The notes: generated by a model not told the origin, from the letters alone. Counted from the stretch's first letter, positions 19,759 through 28,109 are shown. The stretch: 64,000 nucleotides of DNA from Chloropicon primus (GCA_023205875.1 CP060755.1:868001-932000); one strand, 5' to 3'. Program-made: numbers and translations.

Positions 19759-22647
19759 ATGAACATCGAGCCGGACGAGGTTTGGGTGGAGCGCGTCGTG
19801 GCCCTGTTGGCGTCCTCGGAAGGAGAAGGGTTGCAGAGTGCGGAGTTGGAACGGAAGCTCCAGGAGGAGCACTTAGTTACCCCCGAGTTTGTCGTGAACG
19901 TGTTGGCGAGGGTGGTGAACCAGTTGCTGGCGGAGCACAAGATCCAGCTCCTGGAGGGCGGCGCCGCGGATGGTTCCGGGAGGAGGAAAGTGTTTTACAA
20001 GCTGAACAGGCAGGAGGAGCAGAGGAAGCTCGAGGGGTTGGGGAGGGAGGACCTGCTGGTGTACCAGATCATCCAAAGTTCGAGCGATATGGGGATCTGG
20101 ACCAAGGACTTGAAGACGAAGGCCGGGCTGCAGCAGCCGCAGGTCGCGAAGATCCTCAAGTTCCTCGAGCAGAGGAAGCTGATCAAGTCGATCAAGTGGG
20201 TGACGAACAGGAACAGGAAGGTGTACATGGCGTTTGACGTCCAGCCCAGCAAGGAGATCACGGGGGGGGCCTGGTACACGAACAACGAGCTGGACGAGGA
20301 GATGATAGGGGCGGCGATGAAGATATGCCTCAAGAGCGTCCGGGAGAAGGGGGGCAGGGTCAGCTTTCGCGAGGTCGCGGCAGAAGTGAAGAAAAGCGAG
20401 TTGTTCCGCACGGCCCTGGACGAGGACGAGGTCAGGAGCATCCTGAAGCTCCTGGTGTACGACGGCAAGCTGGAGCAATGCGACGAGGGGTGCAGTGACG
20501 GCGGGGTGTACTTCAAGCTCTCCAAGGTGAAGCCCCCCGCGAGCCTGCCGGAGCACCTCGTGCCCCTCCTGCAGATGGGCTGGCACACCAGGAGCGGGGA
20601 AGGGTCCAGGGAAAGCGAGGAGGCCTTGGCGGAGGGCGAGTACTTCTTCTTCAAGGGAGGGGGCACCACACACACACACACACACACACAGAGAGAAGTG
20701 CTCATGGAGGAGACGAGAGAGAGAGAGAGGCAGAGGAGGAAGGCCAAGCATGCCTTCGAAGTGCTGCCCGAGTGGGCGTGGCTCCTGGTCATGAAGAAGC
20801 TCAGCTCCTACGACCGGATCGCTTTCGCCTTGACCTGCAGGGCGTTCCTCGAGGCGGTGACGACGACGACGACGGCAACGGCGAACCCTGAGCTGAAGAA
20901 GAAGGTTGCTCTGAAGACGGACCTAGAGACAGAGAGGTTGTTCAAGGAGATGCCTTGCTTCAGTTTGGGTTGGTTCCAGTGGGTGTCTCGGTCGTTCAAA
21001 AGGAAGAAGAAAACACCGGGCAAGTTGAGAGATAGCAAGCCCTCCAGCCACTTGGGAAAGTACTACGACCACTTGTACGACTCTGACCTGATGTTTCTCG
21101 CCGCTTTCCAGGGCAGCAAGAAGGTGATGCAGTGGTTGGTGAGTCAAGGGATCCCTTTGAATCTCAATCGCGAGTATCATGGAGTGGTAGCAGCTACAGG
21201 AGCTGCTGCAGGAGGTCACATTGAGTTGCTGGAATGGTTGAGGAGCGAGGGGTGCGGATTTCATGAGAGGACTTGTGCTGCTGCAGCTGAAGGAGGCCAC
21301 CTTGATGTTCTGCAGTGGGCTCGAAGCCAGGACCCGCCTTGCCCTTGGGACGCGGGGACTTGTAGGAGGGCAGCTATGGGAGGTCACCTTGATGTTCTGC
21401 AGTGGGCTCGAAGCCAGGACCCGCCTTGCCCTTGGGACGCGGGGACTTGTTTTGGGGCAGCTGGAGGAGGTCACCTTGATATTCTGCAGTGGGCTCGAAG
21501 CCAAGACCCGCCTTGTCCCTGGGGCGCGACTACTTGTGCTTTAGCAGCTGAAGGAGGTCACCTTGATGTTCTGCAGTGGGCTCGAAGCCAGGACCCGCCT
21601 TGCCCTTGGGATGCGGGGACTTGTGGGATGGCAGCTATGGGAGGTCACATTGATGTTCTGCAGTGGGCTCGAAGCCAGGACCCGCCTTGCCCTTGGGACT
21701 TGATGACTTGTGCTGCTGCAGCTAAATATGGTCACCTTGATGTCCTGCAGTGGCTTCGAAGCCAGGACCCGCCTTGTGATTGGGACTGGGTAACTTGTGC
21801 TGCTGCAGCTGAAGGAGGCCACCTTGATGTTCTGCGGTGGGCTCGAAGCCAGCACCCGCCTTGCCCTTGGAACAAGCAGACTTGTTTGGGGGCAGCTTAT
21901 GCGGGTCACCTTGATGTCATGCAGTGGCTTCGAAGCCAGGACCCGCCTTGCCTTTGGGACAAGGAGACTTGTTCTAATGCAGCTGGAGGAGGTCACGTTG
22001 ATGTCCTGCAGTGGCTTCGAAGCCAGGACCCGCCTTGCCCTTGGAACAAGCAGACTTGTTTTGGGGCAGCTATGAAAGGTCACCTTGGTGTTCTGCAGTG
22101 GGCTCGAAGCCAGGACCCGCCTTGTGATTGGACCTGGGAGACTTGTTGGTACGCAGCTCAATTTGGTCACCTCGATGTCCTGCAGTGGCTTCGAAGCCAG
22201 GACCCGCCTTGCCCTTGGAACTCGCAGACTTGTGCTGCTGCAGCTATGAAAGGTCACCTTGATGTTCTGCAGTGGGCTCGAAGCCAGGACCTGCCATGTG
22301 ATTGGAACGAGGTGACTTGTGAATTGGCAGCTGAAGGAGGTCACCTTGATGTTCTGCAGTGGGCTCGAAGCCAGGACCCGCCTTGCCCTTGGAACGAGAA
22401 GACTTGTGAATTGGCAGCTCGAGGAGGTCACCTTCACGTTCTGCAGTGGCTTACAAGCCAGGACCCGCCTTGCTCTTGGGATCCAGTGGCATGCCTTGAT
22501 GCGGCTGTCGCGAACAGTCACCACGAAACGTACAATTGGATCATGAATCAGAGGGACGCCTTTGATGCCAACGACATATTGAGATATATGGGGCGTAAAA
22601 TCCTCAGCGAAGAGTCTGAAGAAGAGTATTACGGATATTACGACTAA
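19759..22647 (+). CDS. RNA polymerase III subunit RPC34 (RPC6) in frame with F-box and ankyrin repeats
   Basis: One uninterrupted 962-codon frame with two parts. Residues 1-300 are RPC34, the Pol III subunit that helps recruit TFIIIB and open promoters. Three winged helices are visible, with the diagnostic GIWTKDLKTKAGLQQPQVAK and EITGGAWYT. The usual Cys-rich C-terminus (CG.CPV...C form) is absent; the part instead ends near EYFFFKG. A CA/GA repeat encoding HTHTHT and RERER runs follows. An F-box (about residues 332-370; VLPEWAWLLVMKKL, then LTCRAFLEAV) and about 15 ankyrin-like units of 29 residues (about 486-915) complete it. The F-box part may have its own start at ATG 20704. Either this is a real fusion or two genes lost the stop between them; transcript data are needed. 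Confidence 0.82.
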   Translation: MNIEPDEVWVERVVALLASSEGEGLQSAELERKLQEEHLVTPEFVVNVLARVVNQLLAEHKIQLLEGGAADGSGRRKVFYKLNRQEEQRKLEGLGREDLLVYQIIQSSSDMGIWTKDLKTKAGLQQPQVAKILKFLEQRKLIKSIKWVTNRNRKVYMAFDVQPSKEITGGAWYTNNELDEEMIGAAMKICLKSVREKGGRVSFREVAAEVKKSELFRTALDEDEVRSILKLLVYDGKLEQCDEGCSDGGVYFKLSKVKPPASLPEHLVPLLQMGWHTRSGEGSRESEEALAEGEYFFFKGGGTTHTHTHTQREVLMEETRERERQRRKAKHAFEVLPEWAWLLVMKKLSSYDRIAFALTCRAFLEAVTTTTTATANPELKKKVALKTDLETERLFKEMPCFSLGWFQWVSRSFKRKKKTPGKLRDSKPSSHLGKYYDHLYDSDLMFLAAFQGSKKVMQWLVSQGIPLNLNREYHGVVAATGAAAGGHIELLEWLRSEGCGFHERTCAAAAEGGHLDVLQWARSQDPPCPWDAGTCRRAAMGGHLDVLQWARSQDPPCPWDAGTCFGAAGGGHLDILQWARSQDPPCPWGATTCALAAEGGHLDVLQWARSQDPPCPWDAGTCGMAAMGGHIDVLQWARSQDPPCPWDLMTCAAAAKYGHLDVLQWLRSQDPPCDWDWVTCAAAAEGGHLDVLRWARSQHPPCPWNKQTCLGAAYAGHLDVMQWLRSQDPPCLWDKETCSNAAGGGHVDVLQWLRSQDPPCPWNKQTCFGAAMKGHLGVLQWARSQDPPCDWTWETCWYAAQFGHLDVLQWLRSQDPPCPWNSQTCAAAAMKGHLDVLQWARSQDLPCDWNEVTCELAAEGGHLDVLQWARSQDPPCPWNEKTCELAARGGHLHVLQWLTSQDPPCSWDPVACLDAAVANSHHETYNWIMNQRDAFDANDILRYMGRKILSEESEEEYYGYYD
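21216..22500 (+). repeat. about 15 tandem 87-bp ankyrin-like units
   Basis: The period is 87 bp (29 residues), with core GHLDVLQWARSQDPPCPWD and a variable segment before each TC.AA. The first unit (GHIELLEW) and the last are divergent, while the middle ones are near identical in DNA, suggesting recent expansion or gene conversion. Confidence 0.9.
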
Positions 22648-22831
22648 CGTTGGACCTCTAACCATGGCAATCACTGAGCTTCTATCGAACACCTGATGCA
22701 ATGAAACTTAGCTTTGCTTTGATCTTTCTTTTCGCCATTCCTTGCTTCTTTCATTCGCCATCTCCTCGACGATGTGGACATCATCGCGAGGCATTTCTCT
22801 GCGTAACGGGCGAGCACGAGGGCGAACCAGG

Positions 22832-22861
<30 letters not shown>

Positions 22862-22866
<5 letters not shown>

Positions 22867-22939
22867 AGGAGCGGAGAGCAAGGGAATGCGTTGGATGTGC
22901 TCCCAAAGGAAATGTGGCTTTTGGTGTTGAAGAAGCTGA
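22862..22939 (+). pseudogene. 5' half of a second F-box, interrupted
   Basis: In the frame beginning at 22879 the sequence reads ALDVLPKEMWLLVLKKL, clearly an F-box and close to the one at 20752. As in that copy it is preceded by an (AG)n tract (22834-22862). The match breaks off at 22939 and resumes at 25107 after an insert of about 2.17 kb. No long reading frame leads into it. Confidence 0.7.
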
Positions 22940-22943
22940 TCCT

Positions 22944-25103
22944 ATGGCTGCTGGGTTCGGTCGGCGGCGGCGCGGGGCAGGGGACAACATGGAGGGGGAA
23001 GCGTGTCACAGGAAAAGGCGGGGCGCTGTGCGGTGCCTGAGGGTGACGACGGCGCTGGTCTTCACCTACCTCTGCGCGGGCGAGCTCTTGCCTCTTCCTC
23101 GCTCTAGCGCCAAGGGACTCCTGCGGGACTGGGCTGCTCAGCAGGCCGTAATCGTAGCCACCCTCTCCGTCCTGGCCATTCTGCTCGCCAGCACGGGATG
23201 CTCGCAGCACGCCGGTTTTTTCGTTCGCCTGCGCACAGCCGAGCCGCTGCTTGCCGCGCTGAACGGAGCCCCCCTCGCGGCAGCAGCTGCGGCGTCTCTG
23301 TGGGGCAGCCGCCGCTCGGACAACTGCCAGGACGACGAACCCGGGTGCGGCTCCGTGAGCATGCTTCTTGACGCCGTCGGCCTGATCAGCGCGCGCCTCG
23401 CCCGACTGGACCTTGGCGTCTGCCTTCTCCTCGCCGGGCGGGGCGAATCAGCGTGGGTTTTCGGAGCCTCCGGCGGCGAGCTGGGGTACTCGGAGGCGAT
23501 TCCGCTGCACCGAGCGAGCGGCTGGTGGTGCGCGAGGCAGTCAGCGCTGCACTCCATCGCGTATCTGCTCTTCTACCTCAGCCGAGGCGGGACGAGCTCG
23601 CTGTGGCTCGACTGCTTCCCCTTCGGAAGCACGCCCGGCTCCCTCAACACGCTTGGGTTGGTGAACTTTATCGGGATTGTTGCTGCTCTCGTGTTGCTGC
23701 TGCCGCTGACGCTCTCTGCGCTGCCCCATGTCAGGAAGAAGTGGTACCAGGCATTCCAACGCCTCCACCTGCCAGCCGCCATGGTGTTCGTCTCGTGTTG
23801 CGCGCTGCACGATCTTCCCATCCTACTATTCGCCGTGCCTGGGCTCGCTGGGTGGTACCTCGGGCGGCAGGACGGCTCCGCGCTGCGCAATAAGGTGCTG
23901 CCTGCCAAAGCCCGGCTGCTCCCAGGCACGTCGGGGACGTGGGTCGAGCTGACCATAGACGCTGCGACAGTGCCGAAACCAATAACCAGGGTACCGCGCG
24001 AGGAGTGGGTGTCCGTGAGTGTGGCGCCGCTCGGGACGGAGTCGCACCCGCTCTCCGTGACCGTCTCGGCCACTGGAAGCACGGAGCTCTCGATGATTGT
24101 TTCCTCGAACATCGGCAACTGGACTAGGGCGCTTTGCAGCCTCGCTTCAACGCCAGGAGGTGACAGATTCGATGTCCAGGTGTCTGGACCGTACCCATAT
24201 GGCGGAGGCTGCTGCTGCTGGTTGTCAGGGTCAGAGCAGGACACCCACGGCCGTGAAGAAACCGCGCTGCTGCTCCTGGCCGGTGGCACTGGGATCACCG
24301 GATGGCTGCCTGTGCTGGCTCAGGCTGGCGGTGCCCACCGCGACCCGTGCCACCTGGTGTGGTTTGTCCAGAAAGAAGCGGACTACCTCGCGCTCGCCAA
24401 TCGATTGCCCGCGCCCTCCACCGGGGTCAAGGTGACCGTCTTTGTCACCAAGGCTGACGGCTCCGCTCTGTCTGGCAAGCTCGGCAAGCTTTTTGTTGGG
24501 AGGGCGCGGGGCGGGGCTGCTGTGGTGAGCGGGGTGGGCAATGGAGAGACCGCACAGGCCAGGGCTCACCTACATCAAGGCGGCAATTGGTGGATGAAGG
24601 TGGCATTGTTGGCGTCGACACTCGTGGGCTTGGCGGTGACATCCTGGGGCTGGACCTACCATCATCGAATTTGGGGTTCATCGACGACGCTGGCTAAATT
24701 CTTCGTAGCGCAACGGTGCCTGCCGGTGGTGCTTGTTTTTCTCGCCATCACTGGCGTTTTGCGGGCTGTGTCCTGGGTAGCGGTGAGGCATTATAATGCC
24801 GTTCGCACTGGGGGCCATCAAGAAACCGTTGATGCCTCAGATCTGCAGCCACTTCGGCAGGATAGCCTCATCGAGGGGGCCGAGGGGCTGGCGGAAGCTG
24901 GAGGGCATCACGTGCACGCGGCACGTCCAGACGTGAGCACGCTGGTGCGCACAGCAGTCACAGAATGGGCCACACATCGCTTGGTCGTGGAGGCGCGCGG
25001 GCCACCATCGCTGGTGGAAGCGGCTCGAAAGGCTGTAGAGGTTGAACAGGCGAAGTGTCCCTGCGGAAGGCTCAAGTTTCACGGCAGCGACTGGAGGTGG
25101 TAG
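22944..25103 (+). CDS. ferric-chelate reductase / NADPH-oxidase-like membrane protein
   Basis: Intronless, 719 residues from ATG 22944. The open frame runs further upstream, but that part overlaps the F-box remnant. Several hydrophobic segments precede the heme domain. Two His pairs with 13-residue spacing, at about 189/203 and 275/289, are the bis-heme ligands of the ferric reductase/NOX family. Then come the FAD-binding motif HPLSV (near residue 370) and the NADPH-binding loop AGGTGITGW, two further membrane segments near 550-610 as in plant FRO proteins, and a typical C-terminal beta-strand end. It should move electrons from NADPH across a membrane to Fe(III), Cu(II) or oxygen. Arginine is mostly CGN here, while most neighbours use AGG. 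The gene fills almost exactly the insert that splits an F-box. Confidence 0.85.
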   Translation: MAAGFGRRRRGAGDNMEGEACHRKRRGAVRCLRVTTALVFTYLCAGELLPLPRSSAKGLLRDWAAQQAVIVATLSVLAILLASTGCSQHAGFFVRLRTAEPLLAALNGAPLAAAAAASLWGSRRSDNCQDDEPGCGSVSMLLDAVGLISARLARLDLGVCLLLAGRGESAWVFGASGGELGYSEAIPLHRASGWWCARQSALHSIAYLLFYLSRGGTSSLWLDCFPFGSTPGSLNTLGLVNFIGIVAALVLLLPLTLSALPHVRKKWYQAFQRLHLPAAMVFVSCCALHDLPILLFAVPGLAGWYLGRQDGSALRNKVLPAKARLLPGTSGTWVELTIDAATVPKPITRVPREEWVSVSVAPLGTESHPLSVTVSATGSTELSMIVSSNIGNWTRALCSLASTPGGDRFDVQVSGPYPYGGGCCCWLSGSEQDTHGREETALLLLAGGTGITGWLPVLAQAGGAHRDPCHLVWFVQKEADYLALANRLPAPSTGVKVTVFVTKADGSALSGKLGKLFVGRARGGAAVVSGVGNGETAQARAHLHQGGNWWMKVALLASTLVGLAVTSWGWTYHHRIWGSSTTLAKFFVAQRCLPVVLVFLAITGVLRAVSWVAVRHYNAVRTGGHQETVDASDLQPLRQDSLIEGAEGLAEAGGHHVHAARPDVSTLVRTAVTEWATHRLVVEARGPPSLVEAARKAVEVEQAKCPCGRLKFHGSDWRW

Positions 25104-25106
25104 GCG

Positions 25107-25540
25107 AGCTCCTACCACTGGATCGTTTTTAAGTTGACCTGCAAGGCGTTCCTCGAGGCGGTGAGGACGATGAAGATCGAGCTGGACGAGGAGATAATAG
25201 AGGTGGCGTGCAGGGTATGCCTCAAATTCGTCCGGCAGAAGCGGTGCAGGGTCAGCGTTCACGATGTCGCGGCAGAACTGGAGAAATGCCAGTTGTTCCA
25301 CACGGGCCTGGACGAGGACGAGGTCAGGAGCCTCCTGATGCTCCTGGTGGAAACGGCAAGCTGGATCAATGCGACGGGGGGATGTACTTCCAGCTCTCCA
25401 GGGTGAAGCCCCCCGCGAGCCTGCCGGAGCACCTCGTGCCCTTCTTGCAGATGGGCTGGCACACCAGGAGCGGGGAAGGGTCCAGGGAAAGCGAGGAGGC
25501 CTTGGCGGAGGGCGAGTACCTCTTCTTCAAGGGAACCTGA
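25107..25540 (+). pseudogene. 3' half of the F-box joined to a decayed RPC34 C-terminus
   Basis: It begins SSYHWIVFKLTCKAFLEAV, continuing the F-box interrupted at 22939. After about 25 codons it passes directly into a copy of the third winged helix and C-terminus of RPC34 (ELDEEIIEVACRVCLKFVR, then DEDEVRSLLMLLV). A small deletion shifts the frame near 25350. The end resumes as KVKPPASLPEHLVP-like sequence and terminates at FFKGT-stop, where the intact ORF reads on. The order F-box then RPC34 is the reverse of that ORF. Confidence 0.75.
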
Positions 25541-25545
25541 CGAAA

Positions 25546-25580
<35 letters not shown>

Positions 25581-25773
25581 ATGAAAGAAGGAAAGCTACT
25601 TCTTCCTTGTACGAATAATAGTAATAAACTCCTGTGTGTATCCTAATTACTCCACGATGGGGGTCAGAGAGCTAGGCGCAGGCTCCCCCTTCTCCCGGAG
25701 CAGGGATTTCCATCCTGAGACGTCAGAGGTGAGAAGGGAGGACTTAGGACTCGAAGCCAGAGCGAGCGCGCCG

Positions 25774-26442
25774 ATGGCGACGACGACGAGGGCCATCACC
25801 CCCCTCGCGCACCCCCGCCACGCCAGGGGTCGCCTCCCTCCCCCTCGCGCGCTCAGCGCTGCCATAACAGCTTTAGCATCAGCACCAGCACAAGCAGCAT
25901 CAGCAGCAGCAGCAGCACCAGCGGCTAGCTCCCTGGCCTTCAACCTCGGGACGTCCGCGGTCCTCGTCCCGGCGTACCTGGCCCTCCTGGCGCTGGGGCG
26001 CCGAAGGATCCGGCTCGTCGACCGGATCTGGAGCCCTCCGCCGACCCGTCACGAAACCACCACCACCAGCAGCAGCAACAACAACAACAAGGACCTCCTC
26101 CCCTTCCTCCTCCCCTTCCTCCTGGGCTCGGCGTTCCTCCTGAGCCTCGTCGGGGCCCCTTGCTCGACCTTGCTGGACCTCAGCCGGAGCTGCTGGACGA
26201 ACGGGATCCCGGCCCTCCAGGCCCTGCTGCGGGACCCGGCCGCCACCGCCCTGGTCTGGACGCAAATCACCTTCCTGGACTTTCTGGTGGCAAGGCACGT
26301 GCTGAGGGACAGGGAGGCCGGGGTCCCCTGGAGGCACTCGGTCGCCCTCTGCTTTGTCGTTGGCCCCGCGGGACTCTTGTCCCACCTCCTGACCAAGGCC
26401 CTGTTCCACACGAGCAAGAGGAAGAAGAGCCGGGGGCGGTGA
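25774..26442 (+). CDS. ABA4-like (DUF4281) plastid membrane protein
   Basis: Intronless, 222 residues from ATG 25774; an in-frame ATG at 25657 would add 39 residues. I prefer 25774 because it opens an Ala/Arg/Ser-rich stretch that looks like a plastid transit peptide (MATTTRAITPLAHPRHARGR). Four hydrophobic segments follow. The C-terminal block WTQITFLDFLVARHVLRDR, then RHSVALCFVVGPAGLLSHLLTK matches the DUF4281 family whose founder ABA4 is needed for neoxanthin synthesis in plants. A carotenoid-related role is therefore possible, but the family is broad. A polymorphic Asn/Ser run sits mid-protein. The gene is convergent with V-ATPase E and has a TGTAA at 26466. Confidence 0.78.
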   Translation: MATTTRAITPLAHPRHARGRLPPPRALSAAITALASAPAQAASAAAAAPAASSLAFNLGTSAVLVPAYLALLALGRRRIRLVDRIWSPPPTRHETTTTSSSNNNNKDLLPFLLPFLLGSAFLLSLVGAPCSTLLDLSRSCWTNGIPALQALLRDPAATALVWTQITFLDFLVARHVLRDREAGVPWRHSVALCFVVGPAGLLSHLLTKALFHTSKRKKSRGR

Positions 26443-26465
26443 CGATGGTGATGATGGGATGATGG

Positions 26466-26470
26466 TGTAA
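26466..26470 (+). promoter_or_regulatory. TGTAA poly(A) signal of the ABA4-like gene
   Basis: TGTAA 24 bases after the stop codon. A minus-strand TGTAA for the convergent V-ATPase gene is at 26546-26550. Confidence 0.55.
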
Positions 26471-26718
26471 TACAGCAGGCGGACAGACCCAACAACAATA
26501 ATACCCAACGTGATTGTTGTTTTGGAATGATTGAATGATTGATCATTACAACTATGTTGTTCACGCACACAACATCCATCTCCTTTGTTTGCTCGTTTGC
26601 TCGTTTGTTTGTTTCCTCCTCCTGACGTGTGCTGCTGCTGCTGCGTGCCCCTCACGCAACCCCAACCCCCCCTCTCTCTCTCAACCCCCCAATCCAATCC
26701 AATCCCAAGAACCCATCA

Positions 26719-27657
26719 TCAAACCTTGATCAAGCTCACCCCGCCCTCGTTCTCGGGGAAAAGGACCTTCCTGAGCTCCGGCAGGGCCTGCTTGGCGACG
26801 ATCGCGAGCCTGGCGTCCAGGGTGTTGTCGCACACGATCTTCCCGTCCGCGGTGGACACGATCAGGCCCCCCATGCAGTCCGCGAGGGGGCTGAGGGAGT
26901 CGAGCGCGACCGAGGGGGCCGCGGAGTTCGTGGCCGCGGCGTACTGGCTCCTCGCCGCCTCGATGGACTCCTGGACGACCCCGGCGTCCCTCTGGAGGCA
27001 CTTCACCCTGAGGTCGCTCCCGGGGCCGAACCTCTTGACGGCCTGGACCAGGAGCTCCAGGACGAGCTTCTTGTACTCGGCGGGGTTGGCCGCGACCCGG
27101 GGAAGGAAGGTCCTCGCGCTCTCGATGGCCTCGTCGATGGCGTCCTGCTGGGCCTGCAGGACCTTGAGCCTCGCCGTGTTCAGCTGCGTCGAGCTCTCTA
27201 TCGCCTTCTTCGTGTCAATCTGGCTGCGCTTCCTCTCGTACTCCTTGCGGATCTTCGCCTTCTCGGCCTCTACCACGGTCTGCTTCTGGATGGTGTACTC
27301 CTCCTGGGCCGCCGCCCTGATCTCGTTCGCCTTCTCCTCGGCCTCCTTCCTTATGAACTGGAGTTGTTTTTGTTTGAGTTTGGATGGAGTTTGGATGGAG
27401 GAGGACATTTTGTCAGCGAACGAGCACAACACGCTTTGAAGACAAGACAGAGAGAACCCCGAGAGAGAAGGAGGGGGGCGGGTTGGGGCTGGACGGAGAG
27501 TTGCTGAGTTGTTGAGTTGTAGAGAAAAGCGAGCGAGCGAGGGGAAGCGAGCGAGGGGAAGCGAGCGAGGGGAAACTCTCTCTCTCACACACACACACAC
27601 CACGGCGCTTACCTGGACCATCTGGGAGATTTGCACGGCGACCTCCTGCTCGTTCAT
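26719..27657 (-). CDS. V-type H+-ATPase subunit E
   Basis: Exons 27613-27657 (15 codons) and 26719-27357 (GT-AG intron of 255 bp, phase 0) give 227 residues, the normal length. Subunit E is a peripheral stalk component linking V1 to Vo in vacuolar proton pumps. The start MNEQEVAVQISQMVQ joined to FIRKEAEEKANEI reproduces the plant pattern (MND.DV..QI.QMV..FIRQEAEEKANEI). A long helix follows, with the central LNTARLKVLQAQQDAIDEA, and the C-terminal globular domain contains GGLIVSTADGKIVCDNTLDAR. The intron's 3' part is also an open frame with its own ATG at about 27407. Confidence 0.95.
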   Translation of the reverse strand: MNEQEVAVQISQMVQVSAVVCVCVRERVSPRSLPLARFPSLARFSLQLNNSATLRPAPTRPPPSLSGFSLSCLQSVLCSFADKMSSSIQTPSKLKQKQLQFIRKEAEEKANEIRAAAQEEYTIQKQTVVEAEKAKIRKEYERKRSQIDTKKAIESSTQLNTARLKVLQAQQDAIDEAIESARTFLPRVAANPAEYKKLVLELLVQAVKRFGPGSDLRVKCLQRDAGVVQESIEAARSQYAAATNSAAPSVALDSLSPLADCMGGLIVSTADGKIVCDNTLDARLAIVAKQALPELRKVLFPENEGGVSLIKV

Positions 27658-27829
27658 CTTCTCGCTGCTCGCTGCTCTCTCTCTCTCCAGTCGTCGTTGT
27701 CGTCGTCGTCGTCGTCGTCGTCTAGTCTAGCCTAGTCTTCCGATTAGGGTTCTTCCTCTCTCCTCCTCCCCCTCCCTCCCTCCTCTATTTATGGTACGAA
27801 ATTTCCACGTTTTGTCGAGTAGAATCCGC

Positions 27830-27939
27830 GCCTTCGTAGCTCAGTTGGGAGAGCGTGGCACTTGTATGCACTTGTACGCGTACTATACCTTGTACGCGAA
27901 GTGATGCCAAGGTCTGTGGTTCGATTCCGCACGGAGGCA
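27830..27939 (+). tRNA. tRNA-Thr (UGU) with 37-nt intron
   Basis: Acceptor GCCTTCG with CGGAGGC plus discriminator A. D arm GCTC-AGTTGGGA-GAGC. Anticodon stem TGGCA/TGCCA with loop CT-TGT-A, then an intron of about 37 nt before A38. Variable loop AGGTC. T arm TGTGG-TTCGATT-CCGCA with a perfect B box. T-rich sequence follows at 27940. Anticodon TGT reads Thr ACA. It is closely related to the tRNA-Thr(CGU) at 19254, with the same acceptor pattern, D loop and intron position but different intron sequences. Confidence 0.92.
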
Positions 27940-28109
27940 TTTTCATTTTACTCGGTGAGGGACAATATTCGGTGAGAGACGTGAGTGGTCGGCGAGAAGA
28001 GAGAGCCGCCGTAACGCCAGCCCGAGATCGTGATGAGGGTGACGGTGATGGAACAAGCAAGCAAGCAAGCAAGCAAGGAAGGCAAGGACAAAGGCGATAA
28101 AACATCTAT

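Noticed and set aside
21216-22500. possible CRISPR-like array (regular repeat and variable segment)
   Set aside because: The repeats are coding, 87 bp with in-frame variation, in a eukaryotic F-box protein.
20923-22701. periodic antisense frames across the ankyrin repeats (RARRVLASSPLQNIKVT units)
   Set aside because: An open antisense frame follows automatically from an 87-bp repeat with no stop in one unit. There is no start or context, and the sense strand is a known repeat type.
22701-22943. 81-residue N-terminal extension of the ferric reductase
   Set aside because: It translates the (AG)n tract and an F-box in the wrong frame. The insert boundary lies at about 22940, so the ATG at 22944 is preferred.
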